The notes under the pieces: model-generated
What the model saw: only the letters and a program-made list of their open reading frames with translations
What the model was told of the DNA's origin: nothing
Databases searched by the model: none
Part shown: piece by piece, positions 57,132 through 64,000 of the stretch
How the letters are laid out: every line of letters starts with the position of its first letter
Numbering within the stretch: position 1 is the first letter of the stretch
Program-made: the position numbers and the translations under genes
DNA from: CAWBLP01 sp963789495
GTDB taxonomy: Bacteria; Pseudomonadota; Alphaproteobacteria; Acetobacterales; Acetobacteraceae
DNA length: 64,000 nucleotides
Assembly: GCA_963789495.1 (NCBI GenBank)
Contig: CAWBLP010000025.1
Coordinates: 62,001-126,000 of the forward strand
Direction of reading: 5' to 3'

Positions 57132-57311
57132 TCAGCGTGCCTGCACCAGGTGCGAGGTGCGGCTCTGCTCGGCGAGCAGTTGGAAGAACGTCTCGAACAT
57201 GCCCGAGCGGGTGAGCCGCCAGAAGCGCTTCCAGACGCTGTTCCAGTTGCCAAACTCCACCGGCAGGGCGCGCCAGCTGATGTTGTGCACTGTACGGGAA
57301 ATTCTGTGCAT
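57132..57311 (-). pseudogene. IS5-family transposase, internal fragment
   Basis: The frame from MHRISRTVHNISWRALPVEF continues GNWNSVWKRFWRLTRSGMFE and TFFQLLAEQ. This is the DUF4096/IS5 N-terminal consensus (GIPWRDLPxxFGxWNSVYxRFxRWxxxGxW). Only about 60 residues remain; the start and the DDE core are absent. It joins the Toprim fragment on one side and terminase-side sequence on the other. Confidence 0.75.
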
Positions 57312-57366
57312 GACACCCGTGCGGTTCGGGCCCCTACCATTGTCCAGACTTTGACACCCCCCGGGT

Positions 57367-57747
57367 TCAGCTCGGCTGGCGGAAGAATGCCTCGTCCGGG
57401 TCGTCCTCGGTTGTTGCGGGCGTGAGCTTCGAAGCGTCCGCCGGAGTTGCACCCATCGATCCAAGGCATTGGCGCAGCAGGCTCATCTCAGCAATCGAGG
57501 CAGTTCCCGCTGCCACCCGGACGCGCAAGATCGCGGCGATTTCGAGCAGCGCGGCGTGTGATGCGTCCAGCCATGGTATGCTGCTGGCCATCGCGCGCCA
57601 TGCCTCCCCAGCCTGCTGCGGCAACCACTCCGGTGGCTCGCCGATCGGCGGCAGGTTGTGATCGGGTCGGTTCCGGTAACGGCCGGGATCATGCAAGTCC
57701 CGGGCCTCGATCTCCGCTTTCCGGCGCGGCGTTCGGTGGTTTGCCAT
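57367..57747 (-). CDS. Phage terminase small subunit-like protein
   Basis: 126 residues: a basic N-terminus (MANHRTPRRKAEIEARDLHD), then PPEWLPQQAGEAWRAMASSI and PWLDASHAALLEIAAILRVR, and an acidic tail (TTEDDPDEAFFRQPS). The layout (PPxWL...EAWxxLA...D...LLxxAAxLRxR, LRQCLGSMGATPADASK) is that of small terminase-like proteins in alphaproteobacterial prophages. If correct it would recognise phage DNA for packaging, but the large subunit is not in the window because the downstream side is an IS fragment. Confidence 0.55.
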   Translation of the reverse strand: MANHRTPRRKAEIEARDLHDPGRYRNRPDHNLPPIGEPPEWLPQQAGEAWRAMASSIPWLDASHAALLEIAAILRVRVAAGTASIAEMSLLRQCLGSMGATPADASKLTPATTEDDPDEAFFRQPS

Positions 57748-58109
57748 ATATCACTTCTCTATAGTCTCAACTGCGGATGCGAACGGGAACGCCCCGAACG
57801 GTGGGAATGGGTAAATCGTCCAAAGATTGAGACCGCCCCCCGGGGGGCGTGGCAGGCTCGGGCGCGCGTGAGGGGCGTGGTGCCGTAGCGGTAGAAAATG
57901 GCCAAAACGGTAAAGTTTGCATTGGCCGATCCCTGGCCGGTCGGAGGGGGTAATACACCAGAGATTGCCCCCCCCGGCTGGGTGCTCTGGTTGGCCAGAC
58001 AGGGTAGGGCGCCCTTGAGGTGCCGCCGAGAGGGTGCGCCGCCCGGATGGCATCCTACGGGCGGTGTGGGGCGCTCGCGGGCCTGCGTATGGCACACAGC
58101 GCCAGCGCG
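57748..58109. other. Spacer between terminase-like and SpoVG-like genes
   Basis: No convincing gene. Two related G-rich blocks on the minus strand (near 57845-57800 and 57990-57940), each with a GGGGGC..TCTC...TGG...ATTACCC or ATTTACCC pattern, look like a diverged direct repeat. They could be regulatory or packaging-related sites. Open frames across them are biased by the repeats and are not supported. Confidence 0.35.
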
Positions 58110-58421
58110 TCATGTCGCCGCCGCTACAAACGCGTCCAGCACCTCGTCGGCGATCGCCGTCATCAGCTCCGTCGGCAGGACGATCCCCGGCAACCGCCTT
58201 CCATCGTGGGGGTGCCGAAATGGCGGCATGCGGCATACCAGGCCACCGGGCGGCCCGCGCACGATTTGGACACCTTGCAGTTCCAGCACCGCGCCGCCGA
58301 TGTCCAGATCGACGATCGCCAGGGCAGCCAACTTGCCGCGTCCGGGCAACACCTCGGTTGCGATCAGGGGGTATTCCACCGCGACGGTTTCGGCCGCGTC
58401 ATTCATGGCCGCGGCCGCCAT
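58110..58421 (-). CDS. SpoVG-like/unknown prophage protein
   Basis: 103 residues. The middle LAALAIVDLDIGGAVLELQG and the end CRMPPFRHPHDGRRLPGIVL with MTAIADEVLDAFV follow the SpoVG-like layout seen in prophages: strand, short motif, MPxxR...G, then ..P...xxIxxxVLxAF. SpoVG proteins bind nucleic acid. It follows the VirE gene on the same strand after an inverted-repeat cluster. Identification is tentative. Confidence 0.45.
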   Translation of the reverse strand: MAAAAMNDAAETVAVEYPLIATEVLPGRGKLAALAIVDLDIGGAVLELQGVQIVRGPPGGLVCRMPPFRHPHDGRRLPGIVLPTELMTAIADEVLDAFVAAAT

Positions 58422-58425
58422 AGGC

Positions 58426-58533
58426 CAGTGACGCAGTGACGCTCGTGACGCACTTTGCGTGGAACTTCCTGAATGTGTGACACACGTAGGTAGTCATATG
58501 GAAAAGTGAGTCACTTGGGTCACTGCGTCACTG
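58426..58533. repeat. GTGAC/GTCAC inverted-repeat cluster at the virE stop
   Basis: A perfect 15-bp inverted repeat, CAGTGACGCAGTGAC at 58426-58440 and its complement at 58519-58533, encloses 78 bases that hold further GTGAC and GTCAC copies. The right arm lies within the last codons of the VirE protein (THSVTQ). It could fold as a transcript-end hairpin or serve as a protein-binding array. Confidence 0.65.
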
Positions 58534-60040
58534 AGTGAGTCAACATCGGAGGTAGCCAAGGGACGCCGAAATTCTGCTTTGTCCCCCTGCACCAGCCCAT
58601 CCGCTCCAACGCGGCAGCGATGCGCCGCTGGTCCGATGTCCCGATCTTGGCTGTCTCGATGTACAGCGCCTTCCTGGCGATCGTTAGGACGGTCACCGGC
58701 TCCTTCTGCTCACTGTTGCTGTAGGTTTTCAACCATTCGGATATGGCCTGCTCCCAGACGTCTGCCTCATATCGCGCGTCCTGCTGCGGTGCGATATGCT
58801 CACGCTCAAAGTCGGCATCGGGCCACCACCGGACGCCTGTCCGGTAGAGGTAAACTGCCCCGGCAAAGAGCTGATCGCGATCGTGCCGTAATGCATCAAT
58901 TTTGCTCAGCTATCCCCTCATTTTTTCTCTCGTGATTCCAACACAGTAGGCTGGGGCACCAAGTCGTCCGGACACCGGCATCGGAAAGTTGGGCCGGCGG
59001 ACCGGGTCACGCACAGAGTCACGTAGCTCAGCCAGGAAATAAAGCAGCTTCCGGGAGAGTCGCGGCCTGCCTAGACATAGTAATGCGGGAGTCAAAAATG
59101 AGGGGAGTCATGAGTTAATTTTGATTTCGTTGACTACAGCGGGCCAGAAACGACGTGCTCCGGTCTCGTCTCGCAAATAGACCGCCTTATTCGTTGTTCC
59201 GACGAATGTGCACTGCCGAGGCTCAATGACTTCCTTACGCCCATAGCTCGGCCTGTAGCGTTCGGTGGTGCGCGTGATAAACGCTTTCAATGCCGCCGCG
59301 TCGGCTTTGTCCAGCGCCGACATCTCAGCAACTTCGAGTAGCCATTTTCCGTTCAGGTGCTGCGCAACGTCCTTCCCCCCGCTGCGCACGTCAGGAAGCG
59401 AATCGGAAAACCATTCCCCTGCCAGCACAGCGCATGCCGTGGACTTCCGCGCGCCCTGCGGCCCCTCGAGTACCAGCATGTAAGCAGCCTTCGCGCCGGG
59501 CAGGTAGATCCTGACCACCATCATCACCAGAAACATCTTTCCGATGGCCTGGTGATAGGCGTCGCTCTTGGTGCCGAGATACGTCGCCATCCAGTCGTCG
59601 ACGCGGCGCTTACCATCCCAACGCAGCCCGTCGAGGTAATCGCGGACAGGGTGGAACGCTCGTTCGTGCCCGCGCAGATCCACTGCCTGATGCGTCACCT
59701 CTTTGCCGATCTTCTCCAGCCCGGACGCCTGTAGCATTTCCTGCGCCACCGATACATCGGCGTCCTGTACCGGCCGAGGCTGGAATGCTGCAATCTCATC
59801 AGGGTCCATGATCGTGCCGGGAACAGGCCTCTGCAGGATCACGGCGCGCAGCATCCCGTCATACGCGAACAGATCGCAGATGCCGGGATCGTCACGCATC
59901 GCCAGCATCGCGTTGTAGAGGTTGCCACGCGGTTCGGAGTTGCGGTCTGTCTGGCAAGCCCCAAGCCATGCAATGCCGTGATGCTTCGGACGTTTAGTGA
60001 TCTTGGCCTGCGTCTCCATCAGGTCGGGAAAGCCATGCAT
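58520..60040 (-). pseudogene. VirE/VapE-family phage-type helicase ATPase, split by a MITE-like insert
   Basis: The ATG at 60040 (MHGFPDLMETQAKITKRPKH) overlaps the primase stop as TGATG. The VirE domain follows: GNLYNAMLAMRDDPGICDLF, ERAFHPVRDYLDGLRWDGKR, Walker A LEGPQGARKSTACAVLA, GKWLLEVAEMSALDKADAA (Walker B region) and FVGTTNKAVYLRDETGARRF. It breaks after VNEIKI. The rest, KIDALRHDRDQLFAGAVYLY through VTVLTIARKALYIETAKIGT to THSVTQ, lies on the other side of a 210-bp insert (58905-59114). Such proteins drive replication of prophages and phage satellites. Confidence 0.85.
58905..59114. mobile_element. MITE-like 210-bp insertion in virE
   Basis: The ends are imperfect inverted repeats of about 21 bp. 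The shared core TCCCCTCATTTTT lies at 58913-58925 and its exact complement at 59094-59106; the outermost bases are CTCA and TGAG. The direct repeat AATTTTG flanks it (58898-58904 and 59117-59123). Precise removal with one repeat copy rejoins the virE codons for NEIKIDALRHD. Too short to encode a transposase, so it would move in trans. I do not recognise the family from the ends. Confidence 0.7.
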
Positions 60041-61264
60041 CACGCCGCCTCTCGAGCTGCGGCGGTAACCACCCAGTCGGCGATATCGCAGACTTCGGCG
60101 GTCGAGAGGCCGAGGCGCGCGCCCTCGGCGAACGTCGCCGACTTCAATCGCCGCCTGCGTGTCGCCGCGGCGGATCAGGCGGAACAGGAAGCCCGCCAGT
60201 GCCTTGCGCTCTGGCACCTTGGTCAGCCTGAACCGATCGGCCAGGTCCGCCATTGCTTTCGAGCGGTCACCGCCGAAGTCCAAGATGGCGACAGTATCAA
60301 ACGTATCGATTGCGGTGACGCCACCGCACCATGCCGGCAGGTTGCTGGCGTGCAAAGGATCGCTAGCGTTATGCGAGAATATCCGCTCAATTCCGCCGAA
60401 AGTCTTGATATTCGCGCCGAAGCATCCTGACGACGAATTTGGATGCCGCCAGTTCTGGCCTTCGCGGGCGTAACCATGCGCCGCAAGGACATCGGCCAGA
60501 TCGAAGCGGGATCTAAGTTTCTCAATCAGCGAATCGTCGGGGTTGAACCCGGCCGCAATCTTCTCCGCCCGTCTCCGGGCCGCCTCGGTATGGGCCGCAG
60601 CGGCAACTCCCTGGGCTTCCGCCTCATGCGCGGTCAGGATCGTCATGCCGGTGGTAGTGATCCATTCGGCCGAGACCGGGCCGCCGTTGATTGTCAGTGT
60701 GATGTACAGCGTCTCGTCCGCACCGAACGGCATGCTGGGCAAATAGAACACTGCCGACGCGCCTACCTTGGATCTGTCCAGCACGCCAGCCAGGCCTCGC
60801 CGTTCCGCGACCATCTCCACCGCCGGAAGATCGGCCTGCACCTCGGCAGCCAGCGGCAAGATGATGCGATAGCGCGGCGCCGCTGGTGTGTGTGAATGGC
60901 TAGCATACAACAGCCCTGCCCAGCCCTGTTGCCGGCAGCCCTCGGCGGCAACGTCAATTGGTGGCGGTATTTCGCCCGTTGCCTTGTTGGGTTCACAGTC
61001 CAGTGCGATGGCAGTGCGCGCCAATACGCGGTCCTTTTTGCGCCGGACATGTCGGCTGTCAGGTTCAGGCCGGAACCTCGCCAAGGCGACGGCCGGGCCA
61101 TCTTTCTGCCCTTCGCGGCGGTACCAAAAGCAATCGGCGAAGTTTGCCCAGGTGGTGTGCTGCATCGCGCCGAACGCGGGTTGCCCGGCGGGCGCGATGG
61201 CGCATGGAAACCATGCGGCAACCAGCGAGATGTCTGCGGCGTCTCCCGACGCTGCGGCGATCAT
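60040..61264 (-). pseudogene. AEP-like primase of a phage/plasmid replication module, one frameshift
   Basis: The protein starts MIAAASGDAADISLVAAWFP. An archaeo-eukaryotic-type primase core is suggested by AIALDCE (DxE metal site), LYASHSHTPAAPRYRIILPL (sxH motif) and GASAVFYLPSMPFG. A second domain, LIEKLRSRFDLADVLAAHGY then NWRHPNSSSG and IKTFGGIERIFSHN, is seen in prophage replication proteins next to VirE. After TQAAI one extra base near 60145 shifts the frame. Removing it gives KSATFAEGARLGLSTAEVCD ending AAREAA and the stop at 60042. The uncorrected frame artificially fuses this gene to virE. Confidence 0.72.
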
Positions 61265-62152
61265 GCGGCACCTGCCGCTAGGTCGCGCAGTTTCGCGACC
61301 ATTCCGGCCAGCAGCGTGCGCTCGCTGGCCTCCGCTGCCTGGAGCACCTGAAGCTGGTGGGTGGGTAGATGCTTCTCGATGTAATATTTCACCAGCCTGC
61401 GCAGCCGACCTGGCTCAATGGCGTCCAGCTCTACCGAGATATCGCCGAACTCCTTGGCCCGCGTGTCTGTCGTCTTCGTTGGGCGCGACGGGAGTTTCCA
61501 GGCTGTGATCTGCTCCCGCGATACTGCGATGCGCTCGAAACGAATCTCGGCTTCCGGCGTCATCTCTCGCAGCGTTGGCTCGATCTTCTGCGCTGCATTC
61601 ACGCCTGACGGATCGAAGTCGCCAAGGTGATAGATGTAGGTGGGCACATCCAAGCTGGAGATGTGCTCCGCGGCCGAGTGCAGGAACGATAAGCTGGCAT
61701 AGCCGCCCGCCACCATGAGCGGCAGATCAAATTGCATGGTCACCGGCAATAGGACGCCAGCCAAAGCATCCTTCTCTAACCAGACCTCTACGTAGCAGGA
61801 GGCATCCGCCCAGAGCGACTTGCGGTAGAGCCGGGGGGTATCCTCCAGCGCGTGCTCAATGCTGTTGACGGGTGCGCGGCTTGCCTTGCCACCGGATGTT
61901 ATCGGCCAGCCACGCATAGGGCAATGCGCCGCTGCAACGCATAAGCACGAGGTCAATCTGCACCTTGGCGTAACCGGCCTCGGATTTCTCCACAATGTCG
62001 CGGACGGTGGCTTGGTAGAATACCTGCCGCACCGTCATAGGCCGCATGACCTCGACGATGTCGTGCAAGGCCTCGCGCCTTGCCTCGATATCGGCCTTCG
62101 CGCTGCGGATGCGCTTTATCGGGCTAGCCTGATAAGCTGGAATGCCAATCAT
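61261..62152 (-). pseudogene. Topoisomerase VI A/Spo11-like Toprim protein of a prophage, one frameshift
   Basis: The first frame begins MIGIPAYQASPIKRIRSAKA with MTVRQVFYQATVRDIVEKSE. The second holds ALEDTPRLYRKSLWADASCY, VEVWLEKDALAGVLLPVT and TYIYHLGDFDPSGVNAAQKI. The last is the Toprim DxD signature of the Topo VI A/Spo11 superfamily, but without the catalytic 5Y-CAP tyrosine domain of true topoisomerases being obvious. Removing one C near 61875 joins the frames (PRTVNSIEHALEDT). About 297 residues. The stop overlaps the primase start by four bases. Function in these elements is not established. Confidence 0.7.
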
Positions 62153-62430
62153 GCGGCATCTGCGGCATGCCAGCCGGCCTGCGTGTCAGGCTGCCGCAAT
62201 CGCAGCATCTCCGTCGCCTGCGCCAGCACGCGCAGATCGATCAGTGCCTCGTCAGACAGATGCACTCCCGGTGGGAGCTGAATGTCGCCGGCCAGCGTCA
62301 GGAGGAATGTGATTTCCGCATCGCCAGTCCGGACAACACCAACCGCGACGGCGTCAGGATGGCGCTCGTGACTCGCCGGAAGTCCGCGGAGATGCCGGAT
62401 TCGAATGTCGGTGTCAGGCAATTTTCGCAT
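62149..62430 (-). CDS. Hypothetical prophage protein, 93 residues
   Basis: The likely start MRKLPDTDIRIRHLRGLPAS at 62430 opens a small protein with FLLTLAGDIQLPPGVHLSDE and ALIDLRVLAQATEMLRLRQP. It overlaps the Toprim gene start (ATGA) and lies just downstream of the HTH gene, so it belongs to the same operon. Family not recognised. The frame to 62526 adds no meaningful sequence. Confidence 0.55.
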   Translation of the reverse strand: MRKLPDTDIRIRHLRGLPASHERHPDAVAVGVVRTGDAEITFLLTLAGDIQLPPGVHLSDEALIDLRVLAQATEMLRLRQPDTQAGWHAADAA

Positions 62431-62543
62431 CCATTCGGTGGATGCGGCGCTTGGAAAACTGTGGCTTCGAGTAGATTGTGGTGCCGTCTGAAATGCACCG
62501 TTGCCTACAGCCCCCGCACGCCGCACACGTGTTGGGGGCTTTT

Positions 62544-62768
62544 CTACGCGGCTTCGCCGTGGATCAGTGCCTCAAGGCTTGAATACATCACCAGCCGACG
62601 GCGCCCGATCGTTGTAGACTTGAGCGCCCCGCTGGCGATCAATTCATACAACCGAGTCCGGCCGAGGCCGGTAATGCGGCAGGCATCTTCCACAGTAACC
62701 GTAAGCGGCTTACTTGTGTTGCGGAACGGCGCGGGGGTGCGGTGGGTCGAGGATCGCGAGTCGTGCAT
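62544..62768 (-). CDS. Excisionase/AlpA-type helix-turn-helix protein
   Basis: From MHDSRSSTHRTPAPF at 62768, the core LTVTVEDACRITGLGRTRLY followed by ELIASGALKSTTIGRRRLVM and SSLEALIHG is a MerR-like HTH_17 excisionase domain with the winged GRRR strand. Such proteins act as recombination directionality factors or activators of excision (AlpA). It sits at the head of the replication genes, as expected for an early regulator. About 74 residues. Confidence 0.8.
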   Translation of the reverse strand: MHDSRSSTHRTPAPFRNTSKPLTVTVEDACRITGLGRTRLYELIASGALKSTTIGRRRLVMYSSLEALIHGEAA

Positions 62769-62893
62769 CCGTGCATCTCCTATGCCCCCGGCACTGGCCG
62801 AGGACGAATGCAAGCGAAGATGGCGATGTTGAAATTTCACAGCCAGATTTCACAGTCGATAAAAGTGTGAAAGCTGGAAATTTCAGGTAAGGA

Positions 62894-63675
62894 CTACGTT
62901 TTTGTAGATCCGCTCTTGCGGGTGCCAGGTTTTCTCCGCCGCTCCTCAAATTCGCGCATGCCTCCGATATTCATGATTTGGTTCCCCGATGCCTTTAAGC
63001 CCTTCTGGTGCAGCAGATCCTGAACCGGCGATCGCAGCTCTTTGATGTTAGGAGGGTCACTGGAAGAATTATCGTAGACCTTTTGGATTGCCTGTTCGAT
63101 CTTCGAATCGGGCGCTTTCTTCAGGCCGACACCGGGATTCGTTGGATGACGCGACGCGTTCGGCGCGTTCGGAGTGGGCTGTCCCTGCCGCTCATATTCG
63201 GACCACTGCTCGGGATCGAATATCCGCACATCGTCATACACAATACCAGAATTCATGGGGGGGCGTTGCGCGGGCCGTCAGGATGTCAAACATCCAATTA
63301 CGAACGGTTGTCGGATCGAAGCGAACATAACGGCTATCGGCCCGCTTGGGCGCTTCCAACCCGGCAATAACGTGCTCTCCCTTCTCTGCGGGACGAAGAA
63401 TGCGCTCCTTCATTGCCAGTTCGATTTCCCATGGCACCTTACCACCTCGCTGCCGCCGCAACATTTCGCGCATGTGAGGTGTGATCGCAGCATCTGCGAC
63501 ATCCCACAAAGATCGCCCAGTGGCACTGTTGGATACAAATGACCTGGAAATCCGCGCGCCGCTTCCAACAACAATCTCCCCCCCCTCGGTCCTCCTGCAG
63601 AACTTCGAACAACATGCGGCCGCCCTTTGATATAAATACAAGGGCGCCCGGCTTCCAAGATTGTGTCGGCATCAT
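62894..63675 (-). pseudogene. Unknown prophage-region protein, two homopolymer frameshifts
   Basis: Three frames join to one protein of about 260 residues. It starts MMPTQSWKPGALVFISKGGR, continues LFEVLQEDRGG and, after a G-run near 63585, EIVVGSGARISRSFVSNSAT, SLWDVADAAITPHMREMLRR and VRNWMFDILTARATPP. After a second C7/G7 run near 63255 it goes on NSGIVYDDVRIFDPEQWSEY and ends RRRKPGTRKSGSTKT. No family recognised. The C-terminal half is low-complexity and basic. Both breaks are in runs of seven or more identical bases. Confidence 0.55.
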
Positions 63676-63841
63676 CGCCTCCGCAGTAAAAGAAGTCGGG
63701 GGCAACCCGGCTGCGGACCCGGCTTCGGCGGCCAAACCTAGCTCCGCCGATTGGTTATTCTACTCGATGACAGCGATTCGCCGCGCAGATTGAATTACAC
63801 GGATGGTCTCCGAAACATGGTGGTTACAGCGCGGCTACCAC

Positions 63842-64000
63842 TCATGCCGCTGATCCCCCGTCGCCCGGGCCGGGCGCCTTCCGCCGCCGGGGGCGCCTGG
63901 CTGGCCGGCCAGCTACCGCTTGTGGCTCCGCAATGGAGGCCAGCGCAATCAGCCCCCGCGCATGCGCAGCTTCCAGTATCGATAAGAGGCCCTTGATCTC
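63842..64000 (-). CDS. C-terminal end of a protein continuing beyond the window
   Basis: The minus-strand frame is open from the window edge: EIKGLLSILEAAHARGLIAL, then EPQAVAGRPARRPRRRKAPG, stopping at 63842-63844. A helix followed by a basic Pro/Arg/Gly tail is plausible for a phage or plasmid protein, but no family can be named from 52 residues. 63676-63841 contains no gene. Confidence 0.35.
   Translation of the reverse strand, partial: EIKGLLSILEAAHARGLIALASIAEPQAVAGRPARRPRRRKAPGPGDGGSAA

Noticed and set aside
59108..61264. A 718-residue primase-VirE fusion protein
   Set aside because: The join region (VGDVRRGRAPRP) is out of frame. Removing one base gives a normal primase end (AAREAA, stop) overlapping the virE ATG, so these are two genes.

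Overview
The window is GC-rich alphaproteobacterial DNA. Gene content points to a Rhodospirillales/Acetobacteraceae-type chromosome: efeUOB, OprB porins, CaiB/BaiF CoA-transferases, DUF35 plus thiolase pairs and an alphar8-like small RNA. The taxonomic placement is inference from content, since no rRNA is present.

Layout, left arm (1-44.5 kb, ordinary chromosome): a frameshifted GMC oxidoreductase and an SDR remnant; dodecin; a CHAP-domain lipoprotein; a CaiB/BaiF CoA-transferase; a decayed FitAB/VapBC-type toxin-antitoxin pair; a 2-keto-4-pentenoate hydratase-like gene overlapping rlmB; and tRNA-Tyr with an IS66 element inserted in its 3' CCA end. Next come a methyltransferase, a candidate small RNA, ribokinase, a Spy/CpxP-like protein, a TPP-enzyme plus CoA-transferase pair resembling oxalyl-CoA/formyl-CoA genes, and a GT87-type membrane protein. 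A metal block follows (17.5-25.4 kb): efeU-efeO-efeB, znuA-znuC-znuB and an OprB porin, with Fur- and Zur-like palindromes in front of the three units. Then come a TauD-like dioxygenase, typA, polA, a CHCC zinc finger, an alpha/beta hydrolase, a thiolase-DUF35-PhyH operon, a split dpp-type peptide ABC transporter and a secreted beta-propeller protein.

Right arm (44.5-64 kb, accessory): an IS21 element cuts a phage/plasmid primase. An IS3 element follows that carries a nested IS5, then a truncated universal stress protein, an XRE regulator, a second IS5-family element, a tiny secreted peptide, an IS110, a Tat-exported beta-carbonic anhydrase, and fragments of IS630, a Toprim primase and another IS5. 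From about 57.4 kb to the end, minus-strand genes form a prophage- or satellite-like module. In transcription order it holds an unknown protein, an AlpA/excisionase-type HTH, a small protein, a topoisomerase-VI-A/Toprim protein, an AEP-type primase, a VirE-family helicase, a SpoVG-like protein and a terminase-small-subunit-like protein. The virE gene is split by a 210-bp MITE-like insert.

Many otherwise well-conserved genes, including typA, carry single-base frameshifts, and most of them are +1. This looks more like residual insertion errors in the assembly than true decay. Genes marked frameshifted in the left arm should be read that way until resequenced. The right arm combines the same problem with genuine IS-mediated disruption.
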